48,606 nt of DNA, taken from NCBI GenBank assembly GCA_022564995.1, contig JADFKK010000015.1, forward strand, positions 1-48,606, read 5' to 3'. Position 1 is the stretch's first letter. Each line of letters begins with the position of its first letter. The notes beneath the pieces were generated by a model. It made no database searches. It was given only the letters and a program-made list of their open reading frames with translations, and was not told the origin of the DNA. This DNA is from Planctomycetota bacterium (lineage in GTDB: Bacteria; Planctomycetota; Planctomycetia; Pirellulales; JADFKK01). This document shows positions 9,052 to 16,608 of the stretch, piece after piece. Made by a program: the position numbers and the translations under genes.

Positions 9052-9513
9052 ATGATCGACGAGATCAAGGCCTACTTCCCGCGCTACCCGTCGCGGCAAG
9101 CGGTGACGCTGCCGGCGCTGCACGTGGTGAACGATCACCTGCGGCACGTGCCGATGCAGGCGGTGGTCGAGATCGCCGAGCTATTGGACCTGCACCCGGC
9201 GCAGGTTCAGGACACGCTCAGTTTTTACGGCTTCTTCAAACAAGACGCCCCGCACGGCGAGACCCGGGCCTGGGTTTGCCGCTCGATCAGTTGTGCCCTG
9301 CGGGGCGGCGAAGAAGTGTTGGAGCATCTATGTCGCCGTGCCGGCATCCAACCTGGCGAGACAACCAAGGACGGCAAGCTGACGATTGAATTCGCCGAGT
9401 GTTTGGGGGCCTGTGATTTCGCCCCCTGCATGTTGGCCGGCGATGAAGTGCATGGAGATTTGACGGAAGAGAAGGCGGATGAGTTTTTGAGGAGTTGTGG
9501 GGTGGTGGAATAA
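9052..9513 (+). CDS. nuoE: NADH-quinone oxidoreductase subunit E
   Basis: This 153-residue 24-kDa subunit should bind [2Fe-2S] cluster N1a through Cys76 and Cys81 (VCRSISC) and Cys117 and Cys121 (CLGAC). The thioredoxin-like fold is suggested by RAWVCRSISCALRGGEEVLEHL. The ATG at 9052 is the first standard start in the frame. The bases just upstream would extend it as LLTDA, a natural-looking NuoE beginning, and an ATG at 9008 in another frame would join it if a C-run at 9033-9037 were one base longer. The true start may therefore be masked by an indel. Confidence 0.94.
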   Translation: MIDEIKAYFPRYPSRQAVTLPALHVVNDHLRHVPMQAVVEIAELLDLHPAQVQDTLSFYGFFKQDAPHGETRAWVCRSISCALRGGEEVLEHLCRRAGIQPGETTKDGKLTIEFAECLGACDFAPCMLAGDEVHGDLTEEKADEFLRSCGVVE

Positions 9514-9557
9514 CAACTGGGCGCAAAGTCACGAATTGAAGAATAAGAGGTGAAGAG

Positions 9558-9776
9558 ATGACCATTCCCGTCGACTTGAGTCCCGAGGAAGTCGAACAAA
9601 TCAAGCAATTGACGAAGCTCGACAGCGACGCGGACGCCGTCCGTCAGGCTGCAAGAGACTACTTGCGTTTGCGGAAGCTGCAAGAGTTGAAGGCCGCTAG
9701 CGGCAAGGTTGACTTCGAGGAGAATTGGCAACAGCTTGAATCATTAGAATCAGGCGAGACCGGACTACCGCAGTAG
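9558..9776 (+). CDS. VapB/RHH-type antitoxin, probable
   Basis: This 72-residue protein starts MTIPVDLSPEEVEQIKQLTK, then has an Ala/Arg-rich helix (ADAVRQAARDYLRLRKLQEL) and an acidic C-terminus. This matches the layout of short ribbon-helix-helix antitoxins: an N-terminal DNA-binding half and a C-terminal toxin-neutralising half. It lies 10 bases before a PIN-domain gene on the same strand. GAAGAGGTGAAGAG precedes the ATG as a ribosome binding site. Antitoxins of this kind normally repress their own promoter and bind the toxin active site. The assignment rests on context plus fold-like pattern, so the subfamily is uncertain. Confidence 0.75.
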   Translation: MTIPVDLSPEEVEQIKQLTKLDSDADAVRQAARDYLRLRKLQELKAASGKVDFEENWQQLESLESGETGLPQ

Positions 9777-9786
9777 ATGGTGAACG

Positions 9787-10176
9787 ATGGACGACTGGGT
9801 CTTTATTGATACGTGCATCTGGGCGTCGTTTTTTACAAAACCCAGTTCGCTCGAAAAGCAAGCGATCGACGACTTGATCGATGCCGATCGGGCTGCGCTG
9901 ATTGGCCCCATCGTCGCGGAAGTGTTGCTCGGTTTTCGGCGAAAGGACCAGGCCGACTGGATTGCATCCCGACTTCGTTTTGCTCACTTTACGGACATCC
10001 TATGGAACGACTGGCGTGCAGCAGCAGACATGGGACGCGAGATGGCCGCGAAGGGGCACCGGCTGCCGTTGACAGATCTGATTGTCGCCACGGTCGCCAA
10101 GCGTGTTGACGCGTATGTATACACGACCGATCCCCACTTCGATCTAATCTCCGATTTGAAACGCCATCAGCCATGA
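9787..10176 (+). CDS. vapC: PIN-domain ribonuclease toxin (VapC-like)
   Basis: This 129-residue PIN domain has the conserved acidic residues of the metal-dependent RNase site: Asp8 in VFIDTCIW, Glu45 in PIVAEVLLGF, Asp97 in LPLTDLIVATVA and Asp115 in VYTTDPHFDLI. VapC toxins cleave tRNA or rRNA and are held inactive by the antitoxin encoded immediately upstream. All catalytic positions are present, so the toxin is probably active. It is unusual in lying inside the complex I operon, between nuoE and nuoF and in the same orientation, so it could be co-transcribed with the respiratory genes. Confidence 0.9.
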   Translation: MDDWVFIDTCIWASFFTKPSSLEKQAIDDLIDADRAALIGPIVAEVLLGFRRKDQADWIASRLRFAHFTDILWNDWRAAADMGREMAAKGHRLPLTDLIVATVAKRVDAYVYTTDPHFDLISDLKRHQP

Positions 10177-10192
10177 GTCGACGATTAACACC

Positions 10193-10261
10193 ATGCTCGA
10201 AGTTCAGCCGGTACTGCTGGCCAATGTTGACAAAGACGACAGCCACACGGGCGCAATTTAA
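10193..10261 (+). pseudogene. Duplicated 5' fragment of nuoF
   Basis: The frame reads MLEVQPVLLANVDKDDSHTGAI and stops. The true NuoF starts MTFEPVLLANIDKHDSHTLR. By eye, 38 of 42 bases match between 10208-10249 and 10324-10365, and two of the four differences are silent. The copy therefore came from, or was once, a coding nuoF. The match ends at the ACG after SHT. The fragment sits between vapC and nuoF. Confidence 0.85.
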
Positions 10262-10276
10262 CATCGCGAGATAGTC

Positions 10277-10311
10277 GGCGCGACCAACCGTCGCGGCTTT
10301 ATGGGTTTGCT
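10277..10311. repeat. Short palindrome immediately upstream of nuoF
   Basis: GGCGCGACCAACCGTCGCGG with the flank CTTTATGGGTTTGCT directly abuts the nuoF ATG. The stem is GCGAC/GTCGC (10280-10294). It is the same element, in the same position relative to the start codon, as the one before nuoD. Confidence 0.75.
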
Positions 10312-11661
10312 ATGACGTTTGAACCGGTACTGCTGGCTAACATTGACAAACACGACAGCCACACGCTGCGCGTCTATGAAGCGGGCGGCGGATACTCGGC
10401 CTTGAAAAAAATGTTGACCCAATCGCCGGGCGACGTGATCGAGCTGGTCAAGTCGAGTAATCTGCGCGGGCGCGGCGGAGCCGGCTTCCCCTGCGGGCTG
10501 AAGTGGTCGTTCTTGCCGAAGGATCATCCCGGCCCGATCTACATGTGCATCAACGCCGACGAGAGCGAGCCGGCCACGTTCAACAACCGCATCCTGATGG
10601 AGCAAGATCCGCACCAATTGCTGGAAGGCTCGATCATCGCCTGTTACGCCACCGGCGCGTCGACCGCTTACCTTTACATTCGCTACGAATATCCGCGGGC
10701 GACCAAGCGGTTGCAAGCGGCGATCGACGAGTGTTACGAGCGGGGCTACCTCGGCAAGAACATCAAGGGTAGCGATTTTTCGCTCGACATCTATCTGCAT
10801 CGCGGGGCCGCGGCGTATATCTGCGGCGAAGAGACCGGGCTGATCGAGAGCCTGGAGGGCAAGCGGGCCTGGCCGCGGATCAAGCCGCCGTTTCCGGCGG
10901 TCGAGGGCGTGTTCCGCAAGCCGACCGTGGTGAACAATATCGAGACGCTCTGCTGCATCACGCACATCGCCGACCGCGGGGCCGAGTGGTTCAAGTCGAT
11001 GGGCGTGCCGGCCGATCCCGACAATCCCCGCGACGCCGGCAGCTACGGGCCGAAGCTCTATTGCCTCAGCGGCCACGTCAATCGCCCCGGCTGTTACGAA
11101 ATGCCGCTGGGCATCACCTGCGGCGAGTTGATCGAAGAGTACGGCGGCGGCGTGTGGAAAAACCACAAGCTGAAAGCAGCCGTGCCGGGCGGGATCAGCA
11201 TGGGCTTGCTCACGGCCGACGAGATGGATTGCCCGCTGGATTTCTCCGGGCCGGGGCGTTACGGCTGTCTGGGCTTGGGGACCGCGGCGGTGACCGTGAT
11301 GGACGAGACCGTCTCGATGGTCGATTTTCTGCACAACACCTCGCGGTTTTTCGCCCACGAAAGCTGCGGCCAATGCACGCCCTGCCGCGAAGGAACCCAG
11401 TGGGCCTATTCGATGCTCAAACGGATCAAGGCGGGCAAGGGGCGGCTTAAGGACTTGGATCTGCTGCTGGAAATCGGCGACACCATCGGCATCATGCCCG
11501 GCACCACCATCTGCGGCCTGGCCGACGGCGCCGCCTGGCCGCTGAAAAACGCGATCCGCAAGTTTCGCGATGAGTTTGAAGAGTACATCAGGCGGACGAA
11601 TCCGGATGGGTATGATGTGACGGAACCGGTCGCGGCCTTGCCGGTGGTCGAACTGCATTGA
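10312..11661 (+). CDS. nuoF: NADH-quinone oxidoreductase subunit F
   Basis: This 449-residue 51-kDa subunit is the NADH dehydrogenase of the complex. FMN- and NADH-binding glycine motifs are present (GRGGAGFPCGLKW near 53-65; GAAAYICGEETGLIESLEG near 165-183). The [4Fe-4S] cluster N3 ligands are Cys352, Cys355 and Cys358 in ESCGQCTPCREG, plus Cys401 in TTICGLADG. Length is normal. The N-terminus MTFEPVLLANID is confirmed by the duplicated copy upstream. Electrons enter from NADH at FMN and pass to clusters in NuoE and NuoG. Confidence 0.97.
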   Translation: MTFEPVLLANIDKHDSHTLRVYEAGGGYSALKKMLTQSPGDVIELVKSSNLRGRGGAGFPCGLKWSFLPKDHPGPIYMCINADESEPATFNNRILMEQDPHQLLEGSIIACYATGASTAYLYIRYEYPRATKRLQAAIDECYERGYLGKNIKGSDFSLDIYLHRGAAAYICGEETGLIESLEGKRAWPRIKPPFPAVEGVFRKPTVVNNIETLCCITHIADRGAEWFKSMGVPADPDNPRDAGSYGPKLYCLSGHVNRPGCYEMPLGITCGELIEEYGGGVWKNHKLKAAVPGGISMGLLTADEMDCPLDFSGPGRYGCLGLGTAAVTVMDETVSMVDFLHNTSRFFAHESCGQCTPCREGTQWAYSMLKRIKAGKGRLKDLDLLLEIGDTIGIMPGTTICGLADGAAWPLKNAIRKFRDEFEEYIRRTNPDGYDVTEPVAALPVVELH

Positions 11662-11704
11662 CCGAATAAGGGGCCTCGCATGAACAAGTTGAAAGGTTTC
11701 ACGA

Positions 11705-11838
11705 GATCGGAAATCCGAAGCACGAAATCCGAAACAAATTCAAAGCACGAATGTCAAAAACAATCTCAAATCTCCGTCGTTTTTGACATTCGAGATTCGG
11801 ATTTGTGATTTGTTTCGGATTTCGGATTTCGGATTTGA
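11705..11838. repeat. Inverted repeat downstream of nuoF
   Basis: The left arm begins near 11705 with GGAAATCCGAAGCACGAAAT and continues CCGAAACAAATTC. The right arm ends near 11838 and contains GATTTGTTTCGGATTTCGGA. It belongs to the same class as the nuoB-nuoC palindrome, with CCGAA in place of CCTAA. Confidence 0.8.
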
Positions 11839-11879
11839 ATGACAGGAACGCACAACTCATTTTCGCGCCGGCACTAAGA

Positions 11880-12533
11880 ATGACCACCGTTCAACATTTG
11901 GAAACCCAGCCTTGGGCCAGCCGCCTACAGGGATTGCTTAGCGCCGTGAACGATTTGACACAAGGAAGCGATGAAACATTGCGGGCGCTTCGCCAAGAAG
12001 CGGACGCGATCGGCGCGCCCCTGCTGTTGGTCGGTGGCGTCGCGGTGATCCGGCACGGCTACGCCCGCACGACGGACGACCGCGACGCGCTGGTTAGCCA
12101 CCGGCACGCTCCCGCGCTCGCCGAGCGGTTGACGGACCACGACGACTGGGATCGGCTGGAAACGCGGCAATACGCCTTTATTTATCGGCCCACGGGCGTC
12201 GAGGTTGATTTTCTGGTGTCGGGAGACCTCATGAATCTCGGATCGCCGTATCGCTTCCCCGAACCGGACGAATTGGAGACTGCGGACCGGCTGGAAGGCA
12301 TCCCGGTCGTTGGCCTGCATGACTTGATCTATTTCAAGCTGCTGGCCGGGCGAATGAGAGACCTTGCCGACATCATGGAATTGTGCAAGCGCCATTTACA
12401 GGAAATCGACGCGAACAAGGTTTTCGCAAGGCTGGAGCCTGACGACGCGACGATTCGCGAACGATTCTCGGAGATTCTCAAGCAAGCGCCACAAGAACTT
12501 GAAAACGAACGCCGATTTGGCGGCGGCGATTGA
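11880..12533 (+). CDS. Nucleotidyltransferase-like protein (AbiEii/DUF6036-like)
   Basis: This 217-residue protein has an N-terminal helical stretch, then APLLLVGGVAVIRHGYARTTDDRDALV, matching the nucleotidyltransferase pattern LVGG.A...HG..R.T.D.D, followed by YRPTGVEVDFLVSGD and VVGLHDLIYFKLLAGRMRDLADIMELCK. These are hallmarks of the MNT/AbiEii-type superfamily used by toxins and phage-defence proteins. The usual DID catalytic pair appears as DDRD here, so the second metal-binding residue may be shifted and activity is uncertain. No partner HEPN or antitoxin gene is adjacent. It is flanked on both sides by palindromic repeats and sits between nuoF and nuoG, so it looks like an accessory insertion. 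ATG 11880 follows the repeat. Confidence 0.75.
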   Translation: MTTVQHLETQPWASRLQGLLSAVNDLTQGSDETLRALRQEADAIGAPLLLVGGVAVIRHGYARTTDDRDALVSHRHAPALAERLTDHDDWDRLETRQYAFIYRPTGVEVDFLVSGDLMNLGSPYRFPEPDELETADRLEGIPVVGLHDLIYFKLLAGRMRDLADIMELCKRHLQEIDANKVFARLEPDDATIRERFSEILKQAPQELENERRFGGGD

Positions 12534-12552
12534 GTTGAGTCGGACACTGAGT

Positions 12553-12706
12553 CGGGAATGACGAATGACGAATGACGAATGAATGACGAATGAATGAATG
12601 ACCGAAGTTGGTATTTACTGATGTTGGATATCTCAGGCACGCAACGTCATTCGTGCTTTGAGCATTCGACATTCTTTCGACATTCTGATTTCGTCATTCG
12701 ACATTA
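12553..12706. repeat. Inverted/direct repeat region upstream of nuoG
   Basis: The left part is tandem GACGAAT/GAATGAAT units (about 12556-12600). The right part (about 12640-12706) carries CATTCGTGCTTTGAG, CATTCTTTCGACATTCTGAT and TTCGTCATTCGACATT. The arms are imperfect complements. It shares words with the palindrome between nuoG and nuoH. Confidence 0.7.
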
Positions 12707-12719
12707 AATAGGAACCTCC

Positions 12720-14330
12720 ATGGCCATCGTAATCGTCGACGGACAAGAGATCGAAATTGGCGACGACGAGCGTCTCAACGGCATTGAGATTGCTCGCCGG
12801 GCCGGCGTCGACGTGCCGCATTATTGCTGGCATCCGGGCCTGTCGGTCGTGGCCAGTTGCCGCATGTGTCTGATGGAAACCGGCCGCAAAGACCCCGAAA
12901 ACGGCGAAGTCTCGATGGTGCCCAAACTCGTGCCGGGCTGCCAAACGCCGGCGACCGACGGGGTGGTTTTTATCACCGCCAGCGAAAAAGTGCTCAATGC
13001 CCGGGCGATGGTCGAGGAGGATTTGTTGATCGACCATCCGATTGATTGCCCGATCTGCGACAAGGCGGGCGAGTGTGCCTTGCAGGATTATCACTTCTCC
13101 CACGGCCGCTCCGAGCGGCGGGCCGACGTGCGGCCCTTCACCAGCCGCCGCCGCCCGATGGGCGAGACCGTGTCGCTGTTCGTCGATCGCTGCGTGATGT
13201 GTACCCGCTGCGTGCGATTTACCCGCGAGGTGACCGGCACCCACGAGTTGATGATCACGGACCGCGGTTCCGGCGAAGAGATCGACGTGTTTCCCGGCTA
13301 TCCGCTGGCCAACAAACTCTCGGGCAACGTGGTCGATCTGTGTCCCGTGGGGGCGCTGGGCGACGTCGACTTTTTATATCAACAGCGGGTCTGGTTTATG
13401 AAGCCGCACGACGGCGTCTGCGCCGGCTGTTCGCGGGGTTGTTCGATCGTGATCGAAGAGAACCAGGACCGGGTCTATCGTCTCAAGCCGCGAGAAAACC
13501 CCGCGGTGAATCAGTGGTGGATGTGCGACGAAGGGCGATACGGGTTTCATCACGTGCATAGCGAGAAGCGGCTGACGGAGCCGAGACGTCGTGTGGGCGA
13601 CGAGCACGAAAACATCGAGTGGTCGGAACTACCGGGCGAGTTGGGCGAGCGATTACGCTCCGCCGGCCGCTTGTCGGCACTGCTCTCGCCGCATCTGACC
13701 GTCGAAGAAGCGTATCTGCTGGCCGGCTATATCCGCGGCATCGACTCGGAGGCAGTCCTCGCGCTCGGCCCGATCCCGGTCGAAGGCGAAGACGAGACGT
13801 TCCCCGCCGGCTTCATCATTTGCGCCGAAAAATGCCCCAATCGTCGCGGCGTTGAAGAAGTGATCGCCCACTTCACCGGCCGTGTGACGACGTTCGATGA
13901 ATACCTGGAATTGCTCGAAAACAGCGAGATTCGCGCCGCCTGGATCAGCGGCGGCTACAAGTCGGACTGGATCGACGAGCCGACCGCCGAGCGATTCGCG
14001 GGGCTCGATCTGCTCGTCGTCCAAGACCTGTTCGATTCGCCGCTTTACCAGCGGGCCGATTATCAACTGCCCGGCGCGGCCTTCGCCGAACGCCAAGGCT
14101 CCTACGTCAACCACGTCGACCGCCTGCAATCGTTCGATTGGGCCGTGCGAGCGCCGGGGGGCGTACATGTCGAAGGAAACTTGTATTGGCGGCTGCTGGA
14201 GCGGCCGGGGATGTACCGGGCGGAAGCTGTGATGGGCGAAGTGGCCCGAGAGATTGGATACTTCGCGGCTGCCGCGGAACCGTATGGACCCATCGGCCTC
14301 GATTTGAAGGTTAACCTGTTGGCGGTTTGA
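12720..14330 (+). CDS. nuoG: NADH-quinone oxidoreductase subunit G
   Basis: This 536-residue electron-wire subunit shows four predicted clusters. The [2Fe-2S] N1b ligands are Cys36, Cys47, Cys50 and Cys74. The His-ligated N5 uses His106, Cys110, Cys113 and Cys119 (DHPIDCPICDKAGEC). N4 uses Cys158, Cys161, Cys164 and Cys208. The off-path N7-type ligands are Cys234, Cys237, Cys241 and Cys269. It keeps the SHGRSERRADVRPF segment. The molybdopterin-oxidoreductase-like C-terminal part is much shorter than in Escherichia coli (about 900 residues) or Thermus (about 780). The frame starts at ATG 12720 with AGGAACCTCC upstream. Confidence 0.95.
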   Translation: MAIVIVDGQEIEIGDDERLNGIEIARRAGVDVPHYCWHPGLSVVASCRMCLMETGRKDPENGEVSMVPKLVPGCQTPATDGVVFITASEKVLNARAMVEEDLLIDHPIDCPICDKAGECALQDYHFSHGRSERRADVRPFTSRRRPMGETVSLFVDRCVMCTRCVRFTREVTGTHELMITDRGSGEEIDVFPGYPLANKLSGNVVDLCPVGALGDVDFLYQQRVWFMKPHDGVCAGCSRGCSIVIEENQDRVYRLKPRENPAVNQWWMCDEGRYGFHHVHSEKRLTEPRRRVGDEHENIEWSELPGELGERLRSAGRLSALLSPHLTVEEAYLLAGYIRGIDSEAVLALGPIPVEGEDETFPAGFIICAEKCPNRRGVEEVIAHFTGRVTTFDEYLELLENSEIRAAWISGGYKSDWIDEPTAERFAGLDLLVVQDLFDSPLYQRADYQLPGAAFAERQGSYVNHVDRLQSFDWAVRAPGGVHVEGNLYWRLLERPGMYRAEAVMGEVAREIGYFAAAAEPYGPIGLDLKVNLLAV

Positions 14331-14343
14331 GAGGCCGCCTCGA

Positions 14344-14475
14344 AAATTCGGAATGACGAAATCAGAATGTCGAAAGAATGACGAATTTCCAAATGACGAA
14401 AGTCGTGTTTCGCGAATCCTTCGAGCTTCGTGCTTCGACATTCCTTCGTCATTCTGATTTCGACATTCGACATTA
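14344..14475. repeat. Inverted repeat between nuoG and nuoH
   Basis: The left arm contains GGAATGACGAAATCAGAATG then TCGAAAGAATGACGAA. The right arm (about 14440-14475) contains CATTCCTTCGTCATTCTGAT then TTCGACATTC. Long imperfect pairing is possible across the whole 130-base gap. Confidence 0.8.
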
Positions 14476-14485
14476 TTAAACTACC

Positions 14486-15673
14486 ATGCCCGATTTATCC
14501 ACCACCACCGTCGTCGCCCTCATCAAGGTCGCCGTCTGCATCGGCCTGTTGATGACGGCGGCGGCCTACTTTGTGCTGCTCGAGCGCTGGATGGCGGCTT
14601 GGATTCAGATGCGGCGGGGGCCGAATCGAGTCGGCATTCCGCTCTCGAAGATCAAGCTGTTCGGGCTGGGCCAGCCGATGGCCGACGGAATTAAGTTCAT
14701 CTTCAAGGAAGAGTACACGCCGGCCCACGTCGATCGGCCGCTGTTCCTGTTGGCGCCGATCACCGTTCTAACCGCCGCCCTGGCCACCTTCGCCGTGGTG
14801 CCCTTCGGCAGCGTGCTGGGCCAGGTCGACGGTGTCGAGCAGCGCATCGAACTGGTCGTCGCCCCCGGCATTGATGTCGGCATGATTTACGTTTTCGCTT
14901 TGGGCAGCATCGCCGTTTACGGCGTGATCCTCGGCGGCTGGGCCAGCAACAACAAGTACAGCTTTCTCGGTGCCATGCGCAGCACGGCTCAGTTGATCTC
15001 CTACGAACTGCCGCTGGGACTCGGCATTCTCGGTGTCGTGTTGGCCACCGGATCGCTGCGGCTCGAAGAGATCATCAACGCGCAGGCCGACAGCGGATTG
15101 TGGTTCGCCTTCACGCAGCCACTAGGCTTGTTGGTGTTCAGCGTGGCCGCCTTCGCCGAAGCGGCCCGGCTGCCGTTCGATCTGCCGGAGTGCGAACAGG
15201 AACTGATCGGCGGCTATCACACCGAGTATTCCGGCATTAAGCTGCTGCTGTTTCTGGTGGCCGAGTTTTTGCACATGATCGCCGCCTCGTTTTTGATTGT
15301 GATCCTGTTTTTCGGCGGCTGGCATCTGCCCTTCGGACTGACCGGCTCCGGCGATGAAATCGGCTGGGGCACGGCGATCGTGCGGATCGTCGCCCTGATG
15401 GTGAAGATCACGCTGATGATCCTGTTTTTCATGTTGGTGCGCTGGAGCTGGCCCCGTTTTCGTTTCGACCAACTGATGTCGCTGGCCTGGAAAGTGATGC
15501 TGCCCTTGGGCTTGGTGAATTTGGTCGCGGTCGCGTTTGTTTACGAGTTTGAAGCGTCCCCCTTGCTACACGTCGCCATCGGCTGGACGGTAGCCATCGG
15601 CGGTTGGATCATCGCCGCCCTAGCCACGCCACAAATCGCCGATAACACCCCGAGACGGGAAGCCGCCACATAG
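14486..15673 (+). CDS. nuoH: NADH-quinone oxidoreductase subunit H
   Basis: This 395-residue membrane subunit has about eight hydrophobic helices. Family motifs are ERWMAAWIQMRRGPNRVG near 31-48, GLGQPMADGIKFIFKEEYTPAHVDRPLF, the SYELPLGLGILGVV segment, and the acidic quinone-channel loop AEAARLPFDLPECEQELIGGYHTEYSG. NuoH links the quinone site to the proton-pumping antiporter-like subunits. Glutamates in the EQELIGGYHTEYSG loop, important for coupling in studied homologues, are retained. It ends with TAG. Confidence 0.96.
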   Translation: MPDLSTTTVVALIKVAVCIGLLMTAAAYFVLLERWMAAWIQMRRGPNRVGIPLSKIKLFGLGQPMADGIKFIFKEEYTPAHVDRPLFLLAPITVLTAALATFAVVPFGSVLGQVDGVEQRIELVVAPGIDVGMIYVFALGSIAVYGVILGGWASNNKYSFLGAMRSTAQLISYELPLGLGILGVVLATGSLRLEEIINAQADSGLWFAFTQPLGLLVFSVAAFAEAARLPFDLPECEQELIGGYHTEYSGIKLLLFLVAEFLHMIAASFLIVILFFGGWHLPFGLTGSGDEIGWGTAIVRIVALMVKITLMILFFMLVRWSWPRFRFDQLMSLAWKVMLPLGLVNLVAVAFVYEFEASPLLHVAIGWTVAIGGWIIAALATPQIADNTPRREAAT

Positions 15674-15710
15674 TATTGCAAAGTGAAAGATGTAAATTGC
15701 AAATTATAAT

Positions 15711-15972
15711 TACTCAAACTGAAAAGAAGAACCACGGATTACACGGAGATCATGGATGCAATCAGGTAAGAAATGAGCCATCGCTGATCCTCGCGGCGCA
15801 ACCGGTAAATTCCTTGCGTCCCTGCGCCTTCGCGTCCTTGCGTTGAATTCACCCAACGCAAAGACGCGAAGGCGCCAAGATGCAAAGGACTGGGAATCTG
15901 GAGATTGGACGAAATGCTACGCGATTCCGTTTCTATCCGTGGTTCTTAATACAACATTTTTCAGTTTGAGTA
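15711..15972. repeat. Nested large inverted repeat between nuoH and nuoI
   Basis: Three nested dyads are visible. The outermost is TACTCAAACTGAAAA (15711-15725) against TTTTCAGTTTGAGTA (15958-15972). Inside it is AGAACCACGGAT (15728-15739) against ATCCGTGGTTCT (15935-15946). The innermost pairs the Lys-codon-like run near 15813-15845 (TGCGCCTTCGCGTCCTTGCG) with ACGCAAAGACGCGAAGGCGC near 15856. The 262-base element fills almost the whole gap. Confidence 0.85.
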
Positions 15973-15983
15973 CTTGGATTACC

Positions 15984-16571
15984 ATGAAACCCAACGACCC
16001 TTCCATCCGCTGGATCGACCCGCCGAAGCTCGGACTGGCCGGCAAGATGTACTTGCCGCTGTTCTTGCAGGGGCTCAGGGTCACGACCAAGCACCTGTTC
16101 GCGCCGAAGGTCACGGTCAGCTATCCCGAGCAGGAACCGGAGATCGGCAACCCGTTGATTTATCGCGGGGTGCATCGGCTGAACCGCGACGACCAGGGCC
16201 GGGTGAAATGCGTCGCTTGCTTCTTGTGTGCCACGGCTTGCCCGGCGCATTGCATCGACATCGTGGGGGTCGAAAGCCCCTGGGACGATCGCGAGAAATA
16301 TCCCGAGAGCTTTACGATCGACGAGCTGCGGTGTATCTACTGCGGGATGTGCGAGGAGGCCTGTCCGGTCGACGCGATCGAACTGACCAGCTTGTACAAC
16401 CTGACCGGCCGCAGCCGCGACGAGATGATCTTCGATAAAGAGAAGCTGCTGAGCGTGTACGATCAGACGAAAGACGCCGAGCCGATGCAGAGCGGCGTTC
16501 AGCCTCAACCTTATGGTGGCACAGGCGTCTCGCCTGTGGATCGCCGGCGGAACACCGGTGCCGCAAAATGA
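15984..16571 (+). CDS. nuoI: NADH-quinone oxidoreductase subunit I
   Basis: This 195-residue ferredoxin-like subunit should carry two [4Fe-4S] clusters, N6a and N6b. The ligands are Cys76, Cys79, Cys82 plus Cys127, and Cys117, Cys120, Cys123 plus Cys86 (CVACFLCATAC and CIYCGMCEEAC). The family motif YRGVHRL...GRVKC and the C-terminal ELTSLYNLTGRSRDEMIFDKEKLL are intact. The last roughly 20 residues (PYGGTGVSPVDRRRNTGAAK) are not NuoI-like. They are translated from a dispersed palindromic repeat that has invaded the 3' end. ATG 15984 directly follows the preceding palindrome. Confidence 0.95.
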   Translation: MKPNDPSIRWIDPPKLGLAGKMYLPLFLQGLRVTTKHLFAPKVTVSYPEQEPEIGNPLIYRGVHRLNRDDQGRVKCVACFLCATACPAHCIDIVGVESPWDDREKYPESFTIDELRCIYCGMCEEACPVDAIELTSLYNLTGRSRDEMIFDKEKLLSVYDQTKDAEPMQSGVQPQPYGGTGVSPVDRRRNTGAAK

Positions 16572-16598
16572 ATTACCGGCGGGACGCCGGTGCCACGG
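16515..16598. repeat. Dispersed GGCACAGGCGTCTCGCC-type repeat at nuoI/nuoJ junction
   Basis: GGTGGCACAGGCGTCTCGCC is followed by TGTGGATC, then CCGGCGGAACACCGGTGCCG and, after a short A/T stretch, CCGGCGGGACGCCGGTGCCA. These are tandem palindromic words. The first half is translated as the tail of NuoI, giving the GTGVSPV peptide often seen at ends of planctomycete proteins. Confidence 0.8.
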
Positions 16599-16608
16599 AG
16601 TGAATACA

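Noticed and set aside
10258..11658. 466-codon minus-strand frame across nuoF
   Set aside because: High-GC codon bias leaves the antisense frame open. The plus frame is an unambiguous NuoF with all cofactor motifs.
12553..12706. CRISPR array
   Set aside because: The GACGAAT-type tandem units are too short and lack unique spacers of regular length; they are part of a palindromic repeat family.
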